Source of the DNA: Streptomyces sp. NBC_00289
GTDB taxonomy: Bacteria > Actinomycetota > Actinomycetes > Streptomycetales > Streptomycetaceae
Assembly (NCBI RefSeq): GCF_041435115.1
Contig: NZ_CP108046.1
Coordinates: 9,982,001-10,046,000 of the forward strand
Reading direction: 5' to 3'
Length of the DNA: 64,000 nucleotides
Position numbers and translations under genes: made by a program. The notes under the pieces were generated by a model. It was not told where the DNA came from. It ran no database searches and saw only the letters and a program-made list of their open reading frames with translations. Of this stretch, positions 8,900 through 18,038 are shown piece by piece (positions within the stretch are counted from its first letter, which is position 1; every line of letters starts with the position of its first letter).

Positions 8900-10120
8900 C
8901 TAGTGCTGCATTCCTCATTGGATGTACACATATCGGCGTCGTAGTTGGCGGGTGGGCGGGGCTGGCCGGCCCCAGATCCAGGGGCGGGCTCGGGCGTTGA
9001 GTTGCCGGGTGGCCACGGCTGTGGCCTGGGTGATGTCGTCGGGGTTGGCGAAGGACCGTCCGGCCAGGGCGGTCTTGCGGAAGATCCGCCACCAGCCTTC
9101 CTGCAGGTTCAGCCAGCAGGCGCCGACCGGGATGAACGCGTGGTGGATGCGGGGGTGGTCCTCCAGCCAGGTCCGGGTGGACAGGCTGTTGTGGGAGGAC
9201 AGGTTGTCGGTGACGATCCAGATCTCACCGGCCGGATTGGCGTCCTCGACCAGTTGAAGGAATTGCTGGTAGAAGACGCTGTTGCGGGAGGATGCGGCCA
9301 TGGTGATCTGCTGGCCGTCCCGGATGCGTAAAGCCCCGTAGACCCAGGTCTTTTCTGGCCCGCAGCCGTAGTCGAGCTCGGACTTGATCCGGTGCCCGTC
9401 GGGTGACCAGCCCGGTGCGGGCGGAAAAGTGCGGGGGATCACCGGCCCCAGTTCGCCGGCGCAGATCACCGTCGCGCCGTCGGGTGGCTGGGTGTAGAGG
9501 CCGATGATCCGCGTCCTTTTCCCGCGAAGTCCGGGTCCTTTGAACGGGTCCAGGATCGGGTACGGCGCCAGCGCACCCCCTCGGCAACCAGGATCCTGCG
9601 CACCTGGGAGCGGCCGACCTCGATACCCAGCTGCCGGGCCTGGGCGGCCAGGGAGTCCAGCGTCCACTCGGCCGGCCCGGCTTCGTCGGCCGCCCACAGT
9701 TCCCCGCCCGGCTCCCACCGCAGCCGGCCCGGCGGCACCTGTTTGACCAGAGCGATGATCCGGGATCGCTCGGCCTCGGTGATCCGCCGCTTGCGGCCCT
9801 GCCCGCCCAGATCATCCAGCCCCTCCAGCCCGGAGCGGTTGAAGCGGTGCAGCCAGCAGCGGACCGTTTTCTCGCTGCAGCCCAGCTCCACCGCGATCGC
9901 CGGCACCCGCAGCCCCGACCAGCTCAGCTCGATCATCCGGGCCCGCATCACCACATCCCGCGGCGCCTTCCGCGCCCGCGACAACCGACGGACAACTGCC
10001 CGTTCGTCCTCGTCACAACCCGGCCGTGCCCATAACACCATGCCCAGCACCCGCCCCCGAGCACCATCAACTACCCCGCCACCAAGACATATACCCAACC
10101 AAAGCGGAATCCAGCACTAG
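8900..10120 (-). mobile_element. IS630 family element with terminal repeats
   Basis: The terminal repeats are ctagtgctgcattcc at 8900-8914 and ggaatccagcactag at 10106-10120 (14 of 15 pair). Both ends carry CTAG, consistent with the TA target duplication of IS630 elements. The enclosed transposase is frameshifted and lacks a catalytic aspartate. Confidence 0.85.
8915..10098 (-). pseudogene. IS630 family transposase, frameshifted and catalytically mutated
   Basis: The N-terminal frame (10098 to about 9530) has the helix-turn-helix segments LSRARKAPRDVVMRARMIEL, then VPAIAVELGCSEKTVRCWLH. The C-terminal frame (about 9590 to 8915) has KRTRIIGLYTQPPDGATVIC, the second aspartate in EIWIVTDNLSSHNS and the glutamate in CWLNLQEGWWRIFRKTALAG. 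The join near 9530 is a frameshift. The first catalytic aspartate of the family motif (VICADELGP) is replaced by glycine (VICAGELGP, codon 9455-9457). The enzyme should be dead even if frameshifting were programmed. Confidence 0.88.
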
Positions 10121-10169
10121 GCAGAAAACCTCAGAAGCAAGAATGAGGATTGTCGAGGTCCTTGTTCCC

Positions 10170-10762
10170 GCTGAAATCAGAGGCACTTCCCAGGTGAAGC
10201 ACTCTATCGGCTCCTACCCGCGTGTCCGTGTCCAGGACGACGGCCGTCAGGTCGTCTTCCAGGCCGGGTCGGTCCTGCTCGTCGAAACGGTGCGCAAGAG
10301 CGGTCTCGCCCAAGCCATGTCCCAGGCCCTGGCTCCGTGGCGGAAGCCGCGGGCCGTCCACGGTCCCGGCAAGATCCTCCTGGATATCGCCCTTGCGGTC
10401 GCTCTGGGCGGCGGCTGCCTCGCGGATGTCGCGATGCTGCGGTCCGAACCGGCCCTCTTCGGCCCGGTCGGCTCCGACCCGACCGTCTCCCGCCTGATCG
10501 ACACCTTCGCCGCATCCTCCGCCTCGCCCGTCACTGCCCTGGACCGGCGAGATCACCACGGCTCTTGAACAGCTCCCGCTCCTGCCCGGCCCCGGCTGAC
10601 ACACAACCACCGTCCCTGCGACAGCATCACCCGCCCCGGGCAGTGGAACCCGGCGCCCACCCGACGCGACAGCCGGGCCACCGGCCCGCCAGCCCGCTCC
10701 GGAAAGGGAAAGGGGCCCACCGATTCCGTCGGCGGACCCTCAAGAAAGATCGAGGCTAAGTA
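10170..10762 (+). pseudogene. Internally deleted IS1380 copy
   Basis: The 5' part encodes the IS1380 N-terminus: QVKHSIGSYPRVRVQDDGRQ, later WRKPRAVHGPGKILLDIALA and SEPALFGPVGSDPTVSRLID. At about 10530 the frame jumps to the protein's last residues (PWTGEITTALEQLPLLPGPG, stop at 10599-10601). The 3' untranslated end follows, with the characteristic gattccgtcggcggaccctc and the terminal gaaagatcgaggctaa at about 10747-10762. About two thirds of the transposase is missing. The copy resembles a MITE-like deletion derivative. Confidence 0.8.
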
Positions 10763-10868
10763 ACAACTACCCAAACCATCGCCACGTTCCTAGCGTCTTC
10801 GCAAGCGTATGGAGAAATAAGATCTCTCAGCAGTTTCACCAATTCTTTCATCACTACTTGGAGACCTC

Positions 10869-11393
10869 ATGACCTTCCGAAAGGTCCTTGCCCTGGCGGG
10901 AATCAGCCTCACTGTGGCTGCACTGGCCGCTGTGCCGACCAGTGCAGCCTCCGCTGCCCCGATGAAGACCAGCAGTGTGACCTTTTCCGTGAAATTCGAA
11001 GTTCGAGACGACGACAGTTCGATCTGGGGGCCTAGTTTCGACCATGCGTACTCCGGCAGCAATAAAGCGTACGCTGTGAATTCAATAGTGCCTCGCGTTT
11101 ACGACCACCTCGGGATGTCCTCAGAGTGCGCTGGGGATGAGGTCAGTGGAGAGCTTCACCCGACAGTCATACAAACGGACGTTGCCGGATCGGTTAACGT
11201 TTCCTCTGTATTGCAGCTGTTTGAGGGCAGCCGATGCTGGAGTATGGATATGGACGGGTGGACAAAAGATCCGCGCGTCTTCCATTTGGCTCCCGGTGCC
11301 AGTCAGAGCTACTCACAGACGGTGCGGAATACCTCTGAGGGAACCCTGGACATGGTGAAAGCCACCGTGACGGTCCACAACTCGGTGTCATAA
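10869..11393 (+). CDS. Secreted protein of unknown function (member A of a two-copy family)
   Basis: A 174-residue protein. The N-terminus MTFRKVLALAGISLTVAALA plus AVPTSAASAA is a Sec signal peptide with a likely cleavage near residue 30, so the product should be exported. The mature part has VRDDDSSIWGPSFDHAYSGS, MSSECAGDEVSGE, LFEGSRCWSMDMDGW and a C-terminal KATVTVHNSVS. It has two cysteines in the mature region, which could pair. The same landmarks occur in the gene at 21396-21919 on the other strand, so this is a conserved family whose function I do not recognise. The ATG follows ttggagacctc, a good ribosome site. Mature composition, rich in D, S, V and aromatics, suggests a beta-rich extracellular domain (inference). 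Confidence 0.85.
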   Translation: MTFRKVLALAGISLTVAALAAVPTSAASAAPMKTSSVTFSVKFEVRDDDSSIWGPSFDHAYSGSNKAYAVNSIVPRVYDHLGMSSECAGDEVSGELHPTVIQTDVAGSVNVSSVLQLFEGSRCWSMDMDGWTKDPRVFHLAPGASQSYSQTVRNTSEGTLDMVKATVTVHNSVS

Positions 11394-11396
11394 TTG

Positions 11397-11536
11397 CGGG
11401 CCTGTGGTGTCGAGGAAGCCGATCGTCTCAACGCATGTGATCATACCGGGAAATGGCATCCACTCAGCAATTCCGTGAAGGTCGGATACGTCAGGTAGCT
11501 GTGATTGCTAGGCATCATTGTGCGACGTGATGGTGA
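11397..11536. other. Short gene-free spacer
   Basis: I see no gene or clear hairpin between secreted gene A and the IS30 scrap. Confidence 0.4.
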
Positions 11537-11612
11537 TCAGGTCGCGAAGAGTTTCTGCAGACGCTCGGCTGGAGTTCTCCAGCCGAGCGTTCTGCGTGGG
11601 CGGCAGTTTAGC
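11537..11612 (-). pseudogene. IS30 family C-terminal scrap
   Basis: The reverse frame ends LNCRPRRTLGWRTPAERLQK and LFAT before a stop at 11537. This is the IS30 C-terminal motif (LNxRPRKTLGWxTPAExL). About 25 residues remain. Confidence 0.75.
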
Positions 11613-12540
11613 CTCGCGCTTTCACGAGGTGGGTGTCCGAGGCTTGATAAAATAAGCGGAGAATGCTCCTGACCTGCCACGATGGGACTTGTAGGGGGTT
11701 TTGTTGGCTGCAGGGAAAGAAGCACTCTCCAGGTGAAAAATCGTATCGGGTCGCGTATCCGCATAGAGGGCGGCGGCCGGGCGATGGTCTCACAGGCCGG
11801 GGGCGTGCTGCTGGTCGAGACCGTCCGCAAGGCCAGCTTGGACACCTCGATATCAGCTGCGCTAACGCCGTGGCGGAAGGCTCGAGCGATGCATAATCCG
11901 GGCAAGATCCTGCTGGACGTGGCCCTGGCGGTCGCGCTGGGCGGGGACTGCCTCGCGGATGTCGCCATGCTGCGGGCCGAGCCGACCGTGTTCGGGCCGG
12001 TGGCCTCCGACCCGGCGGTCTCCCGCCTCATCGACACCCTCACAGCCTCCGGAGAAAGGCCTTGCGGGCCATCCGTGCCGCGCGGGCTGAAGTTCGTCAA
12101 CATGTCTGGCGGTTGCCCGGCCGGGAAGCGCCTGATGCGGGCGGGACGGTGACAATGGACCTCGACGGGTGTTGGTGATCGCGCACTCGGAAGAAGTACC
12201 GGCGCGGGCGCCGGACCCTGATCCGCACCGATTCCGCAGGCGGCACCCACGACTTCGTCGCCTGGCTCGCTCAGCGGGGACGGTGGCCGTCCTTACTCGG
12301 TCGGCATAGTGATCACCGAGGCGATCCACCAGCATGTGCTGAAGGTTCCGGCATCGACCTGGACGGCGGCCGTCGAGGTGGACGGCGAGATCCGTGACGG
12401 CGCCTGGGTCGCTGAACTGATCGGAGACGTTCTGGACGGCTGGCCGGAGGGCATGCGGCTGATCGTCAGGAGGAACGGCCGCACTCCTGGGCGTTGGGGC
12501 GCACGGTGCTGACGGCATGAGGCTGACCTGTTTCGCCATT

Positions 12541-14200
12541 AGCCTCGATCTTTCGTGATGGTCTGCCGACGGAGTCGGCAGACCATTTCGCGTTCCGTGG
12601 CTGCTTGCGGGCAGGCCGGTAGCCCGACTGACGTGTCGGGTGGGCGCGGGGTTCCACTGCTCCGGAGACGTGGTGCGGCTCGCAGGGACGGGAAAGCTAC
12701 TGGTCAGACTGGGTTGCAGTTGGTCGAGCGTTCGAGGGCGCTGGCGACGATATGAGTTCATGGCCAGTGGCGGGCGAGGCGGAGGATCTGGCGGCGGCCG
12801 GTGGTGACGAGCTGGCCGGCCGAGCTGAACAGGCGGAGCCGCAGGCGGTGGGGCTCCCAGAGCCTGGCCTGGCCGTTCAGTGCGAGCATCGGCATCCAGG
12901 CCAGCAGGTCGAGCGCGATCTGGACGATCTCCAGCCAGACCCTGTTTTGCGCGGTGTCGTGCAGGGGCAGGTTCCGCAAGCCGGTCGCGCGGGCGGCCCG
13001 GATACGGTCCTCGGCCCGGGCCCGCAGGCGGTGGCGGAGTTCGAGCTCGGCGATGGGCCGGCCGGTGGTGTTGGTGGCGAAACACGTGATCCGCATGCCG
13101 TCGGCGTCTGTGATCCTCAACTGCGCACCGGGATGCGGCCGTTCCTTCCGGACGATCAGCCGCATGCCCTTCGGCCAGCCGTCGAGCATGCCGCCGGTGA
13201 GTTCGGCGACCCAGGCTCCGTCGCGGATCTCTCCATCGGCCTCGATGGCCGGCGTCCATGCCGCGAGCGGCACTTTGAGGACGGCCTGGTGGACTGCGTC
13301 GGTGATGGTCATGCCGACCGAATACGACAGCCACCGTCCGCGTTGCGCGAGCCAGGCCACGAACTCGTGGGTGCCACCCGCGGAGTCGGTGCGGATCAGC
13401 GTCCGGCGCCCGCGCCGATAGGACTTGGGCAGCTGGGCCAGGGCCAGCTGGGTGGTCGTGATGTGATCGGCGGCGGTGTCGCTGCCGGCGTTTCCGGGCC
13501 TGAGCAGAACGGCCACCGGCTCGCCGGAGCCGCCGGTCCCGTGATCGACGAAGCCCATCAGCGGGTGGTGGCCGAAGGCCTTCTTCAGGTCGCAGCCGTG
13601 TCTTCCTTGTCGGAGTGCGCGATCACCAGGACGCCGTCCAGGTCCACGGTCACAGAACCGGTCGCATCCGGCGCCGTCGGCCCGGCCAACTTCCATACTT
13701 GTTGGCGCACTTGGGACCGGGCATTGCGGATCGCGTTCAGGGTTCGCTGGCCACCCGCTGCGAGCGTGTCGATCAGCCGGGAGACTGTCGGATCCGAGGC
13801 CACCTGCCCGAACACGGCTGGCTCGGCCCGCAGCATGCCGATGTCGGCCAGGCAGTCGCCGCCGAGGGGGACCGCGAGCGCCACATCCAGCAGGATCTTG
13901 CCGGGATCGTGCACCGCCCGCGGCTTGCGCCAGGGGGCCAGAGCCGCCGATATCGCAGTATCCAGGCCCGTTTTGCGGACTGTCTCCACCAGCAGCACGG
14001 TCCCGGCCTGCGAGACCACTCCACGACCACTGCCCTCAACGCGGACACGCGGGTACGACCCGATACGCTTCTTCACCTGAGAAGTGCTTCTTTCCACGGA
14101 ACGATCTGGACCCTCGACAAGTCCTATCGTTCCAGGTCAGGAGCACTTCTCGCGTTTGTGATCAAGCCTCGGACAGACCACCTCGTGAAAGCCCGAGGCT
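12541..14200 (-). mobile_element. IS1380 element inserted inside another IS1380
   Basis: The outer ends read agcctcgatc at 12541 and gcccgaggct ending at 14200. The leader (14200 to 14098) and the trailer with the tgccgacggagtcggcag hairpin (about 12560-12577) match those of the outer copy but point the opposite way. A TA is present at each junction (12540-12541, 14200-14201). A longer target duplication cannot be seen. Confidence 0.85.
12758..14097 (-). pseudogene. IS1380 family transposase with one frameshift
   Basis: The N-terminal frame (14097-13585) reads VKKRIGSYPRVRVEGSGRGV and goes through VTVDLDGVLVIAHSDKEDTA, including the first DDE aspartate. A frameshift near 13600 moves it to the C-terminal frame (about 13605-12758): KKAFGHHPLMGFVDHGTGGS, second aspartate in RTLIRTDSAGGTHEFV, then RPIAELELRHRLRARAEDRI and LLAWMPMLALNGQARLWEPH. 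Except for the shift the protein is complete at about 440 residues. It could represent a very recent mutation or a sequence error. Confidence 0.85.
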
Positions 14201-14690
14201 AACACCTCGGGCCGGCCGATCGCTGGGCTCGTGCTCCCTCACCGGCTGCGGGCCCGGGCCGAGGACCGCATCCGCGCCGCCCGCGCCACCGGTCTGCGCA
14301 ACCTGCCCCTGCACCGCACCGCCCAGAACCGGATCTGGCTGGAGATCATCCAGATCGCGCTCGACCTGCTGGCCTGGATACCGATGCTCGCCCTGACCCG
14401 GCAAGGCCAGGCTCTGGGAACCCCGCCGACTACGGGCTCCGCCGGCGAATCCTCCGCCTGGCCCGGCACAGGCCCTGGACCGGTCACATTACCGCAGCCC
14501 TTTACCGGCTCACCCAACTGCCCGACTTGGCTGACCAGCGGATTCCCCGTCCCTACGACAGCACCTCAACAGCCGGAGCAGTGGAATCCGGCGCCATCCC
14601 GAGGCAACACTCGGGTCTTCGGCCTGTACAGCCTCAGCCCACGGCACGAAACGGTCCACCGACTCCGTCGGCGGACCGTCACGAAACTAT

Positions 14691-15032
14691 GCGGGTTTAT
14701 AGGATGGCGATGGTTCTGTTGCTTATAGCGCCCGGAAAGGGCAAATGAGTAGGATCTACTCTTCTGTTAAAGGTTTTCATGTTGGTTTGGTAGTCAAGGA
14801 ATATCTCAAAGTGGCAGCATGCGTGCAAATCAGAGGTAAAGGAGTCGCCCGATGCCCTGCGTCGAAGTCTGGTTGGCAGTAGTGGTGCCTTTCGGAGGCG
14901 CTCCTCGCAAATTAAATCACTCCGCCTTTCGGTGTGGAGCATATACTGACGGCTTCGCTTTTTGAGCGACTTCACATCACTGTCGTGACTTGCCCACCTT
15001 GTTTGCCGATCCGTGATTCAGTTTGTCGAGAT
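14691..15032. other. AT-richer spacer before the deaminase gene
   Basis: Base composition drops clearly compared with the flanking IS DNA. I see no convincing gene. It probably holds the promoter of the deaminase pair, but no -10/-35 boxes can be assigned safely. Confidence 0.4.
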
Positions 15033-15383
15033 ATGAATCTAATTAATCATGCTATCAAGCAGGCTCTTCGGTCAGATTGCCGGCATAAACTTGGTGCAGT
15101 GGTTGCATCAGGAGGGCGCGTTCTATCCAGTGCCCCAAATCGTCGCCGAAATAGCCCCTCCATAGACTTCCGGAATGCGACCTTTCATGCTGAAGAGGCC
15201 GCCTTGCGTCGTTTGCGGGACGCCGCCAACGCAACCGTTTATGTGGCTCGGGTTGATAATCGGGGTGTAACTCGCCTGGCCCGCCCATGTTTGCGGTGTC
15301 AGGTGATGCTTTTGCAGGCAGGTGTGCGTCGTGCCTATTTTACTGTGAGCCCGACCGAAATTGACCTTCTTGATTTTCGGTGA
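15033..15383 (+). CDS. Cytidine/deoxycytidylate deaminase-fold protein
   Basis: A 116-residue protein with the zinc-dependent CDA signature: HAE at residues 52-54 (FHAEEAALRRL), where the glutamate is the proton shuttle, and PCLRC at 85-89 (ARPCLRCQVMLLQAGVRRAY). The core VASGGRVLSSAPNRRRNSPS precedes the motif as in the fold. Substrate cannot be told: free nucleoside, nucleotide or a base in nucleic acid are all possible. I chose the ATG at 15033; an in-frame ATG at 14934 would add 33 residues outside the fold. The gene is AT-richer than its surroundings, suggesting transfer from elsewhere. An unknown gene follows after 93 bases on the same strand. Confidence 0.8.
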   Translation: MNLINHAIKQALRSDCRHKLGAVVASGGRVLSSAPNRRRNSPSIDFRNATFHAEEAALRRLRDAANATVYVARVDNRGVTRLARPCLRCQVMLLQAGVRRAYFTVSPTEIDLLDFR

Positions 15384-15476
15384 AAATTTTTCGCGTGCCT
15401 CGGCTTTTTGGTTATTGCCCGACCTTGAGATAGTCATTAGCCGCACGCGTACATAAAAGGAGCGTAAATTTCGCAA

Positions 15477-15788
15477 ATGTGGTCATATTTCACGGGGCTG
15501 ACGGCTAAGAGGATCACAGAGATGCCGATCGAAAAGTTGGCCTTAGTGACCTTGCGAGACATTTCTATAAATGCGACTGGCGGGATGTCGGTCGATAACT
15601 GGGCCCGCAGCGTAAGGAGGATATTGAAGAAGGATAGAGATGCAATGAGGGCTGTAAGTGAGGCCTTGGCGTGGCTTTATAATTCGATGTATCTTGTGCG
15701 GGACTTGAATGTGACGACTGAGGGAGAATGGGCACTCATCAGTAGAGCAGGAAAATTGTGGATGGAGAAAAGTAGTCTGCCAAAATGA
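15477..15788 (+). CDS. Small protein of unknown function, possible winged-helix fold
   Basis: A 103-residue protein in the same AT-rich block as the deaminase and on the same strand. The C-terminal half SEALAWLYNSMYLVRDLN, then GEWALISRAGKLWMEK, has the rhythm of a winged-helix domain (helix, then an amphipathic strand pair with G-W at the turn). This is weak pattern evidence only. An aaggag at 15457-15462 supports the ATG at 15477, although spacing is long; an in-frame ATG at 15522 (MPIEKL) is the alternative. Its start lies 93 bases after the deaminase stop, so the two may be co-transcribed. The downstream side is cut by IS DNA at 15812. Confidence 0.6.
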   Translation: MWSYFTGLTAKRITEMPIEKLALVTLRDISINATGGMSVDNWARSVRRILKKDRDAMRAVSEALAWLYNSMYLVRDLNVTTEGEWALISRAGKLWMEKSSLPK

Positions 15789-15940
15789 CACCTTTTGAAC
15801 GCAGGCCATGAGGGTTATTCGCAAGCCCACGGGGAGGCTTCCACCCCTTGGTAAACAGCAACGACCCCGCTCGGTAACCTGACGAGTTCACACAGGACAG
15901 GTGTTGCCGGGGCGGGGTCGTTGAGCTGGCAGGTTACAAC

Positions 15941-17403
15941 CCAGGGCCCCGGCGAGTGCCTGGATCGTCCCGGTCTGGGGTGTTGATCTCGGTGGTGGGC
16001 CCCGGAAGCAGGTGAACACGGCACCTGTGGATCATGTAGTTCTCTACGCTGCAAGATCCACGAAGGTGCCGTGTTCGTTTCTCCATCATCCCTTGTCGCT
16101 GTCCCCGTGCCTTGTGCGCCCTGCCTGGAAGCCCTCGGCGAGGGTGCCGCCAAGGAGCAAGTGCGCTGCCTGGTCGCCGAGTTCGAGTCGGTCACCGATC
16201 CGAGAGGGGCTTGCGGAGTGCGGTACCGGCTCTCCTCGCTGCTGGCCCTGGTGGTCTGCGCGATGACCCCGTCCGGCCACGACTCGATCACCGCGGCGGC
16301 GGAGTGGTGCCGACGTGCGGCGCCGGAGGAACTGGCCGCCTTCGGCCTGCCCTACCACCCACTCCTTGGCCGCTACCGGGTGCCGAGCGAGAAAACCCTG
16401 CGCAGCGTCCTGGGGCGACTCGATCCCGGTGAGATCGGCGCGGCCGGTTACGACTACCTTCGGCCTCTGCTGTCCGCACAGCCCCGCCGGCCGGAGCCGG
16501 TGATGCCCGACGGTGGCACCGAACGTGAACAGCGCCGGGCTCACCGGGCGGCCGCCCGCGCCGAGCCGGTACGGCTCCGGCGGCGGGCGATCGCGGTGGA
16601 CGGCAAGTGCCTGCGCGGCGCGAGGCGCCCGGACGGCAGCCGCGTCTTCGTCCTGTCCGCCGTCCGTCACGGCGACGGTGTCACTCTCGCCTCCCGCGAG
16701 ATCGGCGCGAAGACCAACGAAATCCCCGAGTTCGCACCTCTCCTCGACCAGATCGACGACGCGGATCTCACGGGGGTGGTCGTTACCGCCGATGCCCTCC
16801 ACGCCCAACGCGACCACGCCATCTACCTGCGCGAACGCGGCGCTCACTACCTGCTGACCATCAAGAACAACCAGCGCGGCCAGGCCCGTCAACTCCACGC
16901 CCTGCCCTGGAAGGAGATCCCTGTGATCCACCGCGACGACGCCCGGGGCCACGGCCGTCACGAGCAGCGGCTCGTGCAGGTCGTCACCGTCGAGGGCCTG
17001 CTCTTCCCGCACGCGGCCCAGGTCCTGCGGATCCAGCGCCGACGCCGTCTCTACGGGGCGAAAAAATGGTCCAGCGAGACCGTCTACGCCATCACCGACC
17101 TGCCCGCCGAGGAAGCGAACGCAGCCGAGATCGCGTCCTGGGCTCGCGGGCACTGGACCGTGGAAAATACCGTCCACTGGTGTCGAGATGTCACTTTCAA
17201 CGAGGACAAGTCCCAGGTCAGAACCCGCAACGCGCCCGCCGTACTCGCTACCCTCCGCGACCTGATCCGCAGCGCGCTCAAGCTCGCCGGCTACGTCAAC
17301 ACCGCCGCCGGACGACGAGCCCACACCGAGCGCCCCCGCGTCCTCGCCCTCTACGGCATCACATAACCAAACCGGACGATCCAGGCACACGCCGGGGCCC
17401 TGG
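15941..17403 (+). mobile_element. Complete ISAs1 family insertion sequence with 8-bp target duplication
   Basis: The outermost 14 bp of the inverted repeats are perfect (ccagggccccggcg / cgccggggccctgg) and imperfect pairing continues inward for about 30 bp. The direct repeat gttacaac flanks the element at 15933-15940 and 17404-17411. Removing the element plus one repeat restores the sequence found inverted at about 19020-19040. It encloses one intact transposase gene. Confidence 0.95.
16071..17366 (+). CDS. ISAs1 family transposase
   Basis: A 431-residue transposase. The N-terminal DDE_Tnp_1-associated domain (VTDPRGACGVRYRLSSLLAL) is followed by the catalytic core: first aspartate in RRRAIAVDGKCLRGARR, second in TGVVVTADALHAQRDHA, and glutamate in ASWARGHWTVENTVHWCRD. 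The full length and clean ends with target duplication suggest a recent insertion. Degraded relatives lie at 19950-21168, 21985-23190, 42480-43181 and 55330-57092. Confidence 0.95.
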   Translation: MFVSPSSLVAVPVPCAPCLEALGEGAAKEQVRCLVAEFESVTDPRGACGVRYRLSSLLALVVCAMTPSGHDSITAAAEWCRRAAPEELAAFGLPYHPLLGRYRVPSEKTLRSVLGRLDPGEIGAAGYDYLRPLLSAQPRRPEPVMPDGGTEREQRRAHRAAARAEPVRLRRRAIAVDGKCLRGARRPDGSRVFVLSAVRHGDGVTLASREIGAKTNEIPEFAPLLDQIDDADLTGVVVTADALHAQRDHAIYLRERGAHYLLTIKNNQRGQARQLHALPWKEIPVIHRDDARGHGRHEQRLVQVVTVEGLLFPHAAQVLRIQRRRRLYGAKKWSSETVYAITDLPAEEANAAEIASWARGHWTVENTVHWCRDVTFNEDKSQVRTRNAPAVLATLRDLIRSALKLAGYVNTAAGRRAHTERPRVLALYGIT

Positions 17404-18038
17404 GTTACAACCGGGTTGGATGCGGAGCAATTGACCGAGCTCGTGGGTTATTCATAAGCCTCACCAGGAGGTTCGGAAGAACGCGAGTGCGGTGATGGTG
17501 CGGACGATGCTCGGGAGGGTGTCGAGTGGGCCGCGGTAGCGGGTGGCGAGGATCTTCCAGTCCTTCAGGTGTGCGATCGCTCGTTCGACGGCGGCGCGCA
17601 GGGTGCTGATGGACTCTGGTGCCGATATAGCCGAGGTCACCCATCGTCTCGCGGTCGGCGAACAGACCGGGGAAGCCCGATTCCCGCCAGGCGCGGATGT
17701 CGTGCCAGGACCCCGGAACGGGGGCGGAGACCGCGAGCAGGCCGCCGTCCAAAGTGGCGGCGATCTGCAGGTTGAACCCGGTGTCGCAATGCTTGCCGCT
17801 GAACAGCTCGGTGCCCCGGCCCGCCCAGTCCCAGGTGGTAACCAGCGTGCCGTCGACCAGCACCACCTTCCCCGTGCTCGCCTCCGCCGGGTCGGGGACG
17901 AACTCGGCAAGGACCTGCTCCAGCAGCGGCCCGAGCAGAGCGAGCCGACGTGAGACGGTGGACTGGCTGCAGCCGAACAGCTCGGCCGCCGCCTGCTGGA
18001 CTGGGTTCTGCCGCAGCAGGAACAGCGCCATCACCACT

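Larger units (their letters stand above)
11620..14690 (+). pseudogene. IS1380 family transposase copy split by a second IS1380
   Basis: The 5' half (11620-12540) starts with the IS1380 leader also seen inverted at 14200-14100. It encodes VKNRIGSRIRIEGGGRAMVS and RAEPTVFGPVASDPAVSRLI, then after frameshifts TRADLDGG-like central parts and LTCFAI at 12540. The 3' half resumes at 14201 with NTSGRPIAGLVLPHRLRARA and RATGLRNLPLHRTAQNRIWL, then IQIALDLLAWIPMLAL. Joining 12540 to 14201 restores frame and sequence relative to the inner copy. The outer copy carries additional frameshifts and a degraded 3' end near 14690, so it is dead. Confidence 0.88.
15812..17443 (+). repeat. Partial IS5-type 5' end, split by ISAs1, inverted relative to 18999-19152
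   Basis: Bases 15812-15940 plus 17412-17443 are a close copy of the 5' end (about 160 bp) of the IS5-type element whose own 5' end lies inverted at 19152-18999. Both share gggttattc-(g/a)caagcccac, the caacgaccccgctcggtaac block and the ttggatgcggagcaattgac block. An ISAs1 element (15941-17403) interrupts it. The resulting inverted repeat flanks a 3-kb block. Confidence 0.85.

Noticed and set aside
12560..12577. tgccgacggagtcggcag hairpin as an independent terminator
   Set aside because: It recurs in the 3' trailer of other IS1380 copies (about 10725, 14665, 34635), so it is part of the IS1380 end and not a host terminator.
12752..14080. Long plus-strand frame of 442 residues opposite IS1380
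   Set aside because: Shadow of the IS1380 transposase on the minus strand, where the conserved motifs are.
16086..17390. 434-residue minus-strand frame opposite the ISAs1 transposase
   Set aside because: The conserved DDE motifs are on the plus strand, and the element's ends fit that gene.
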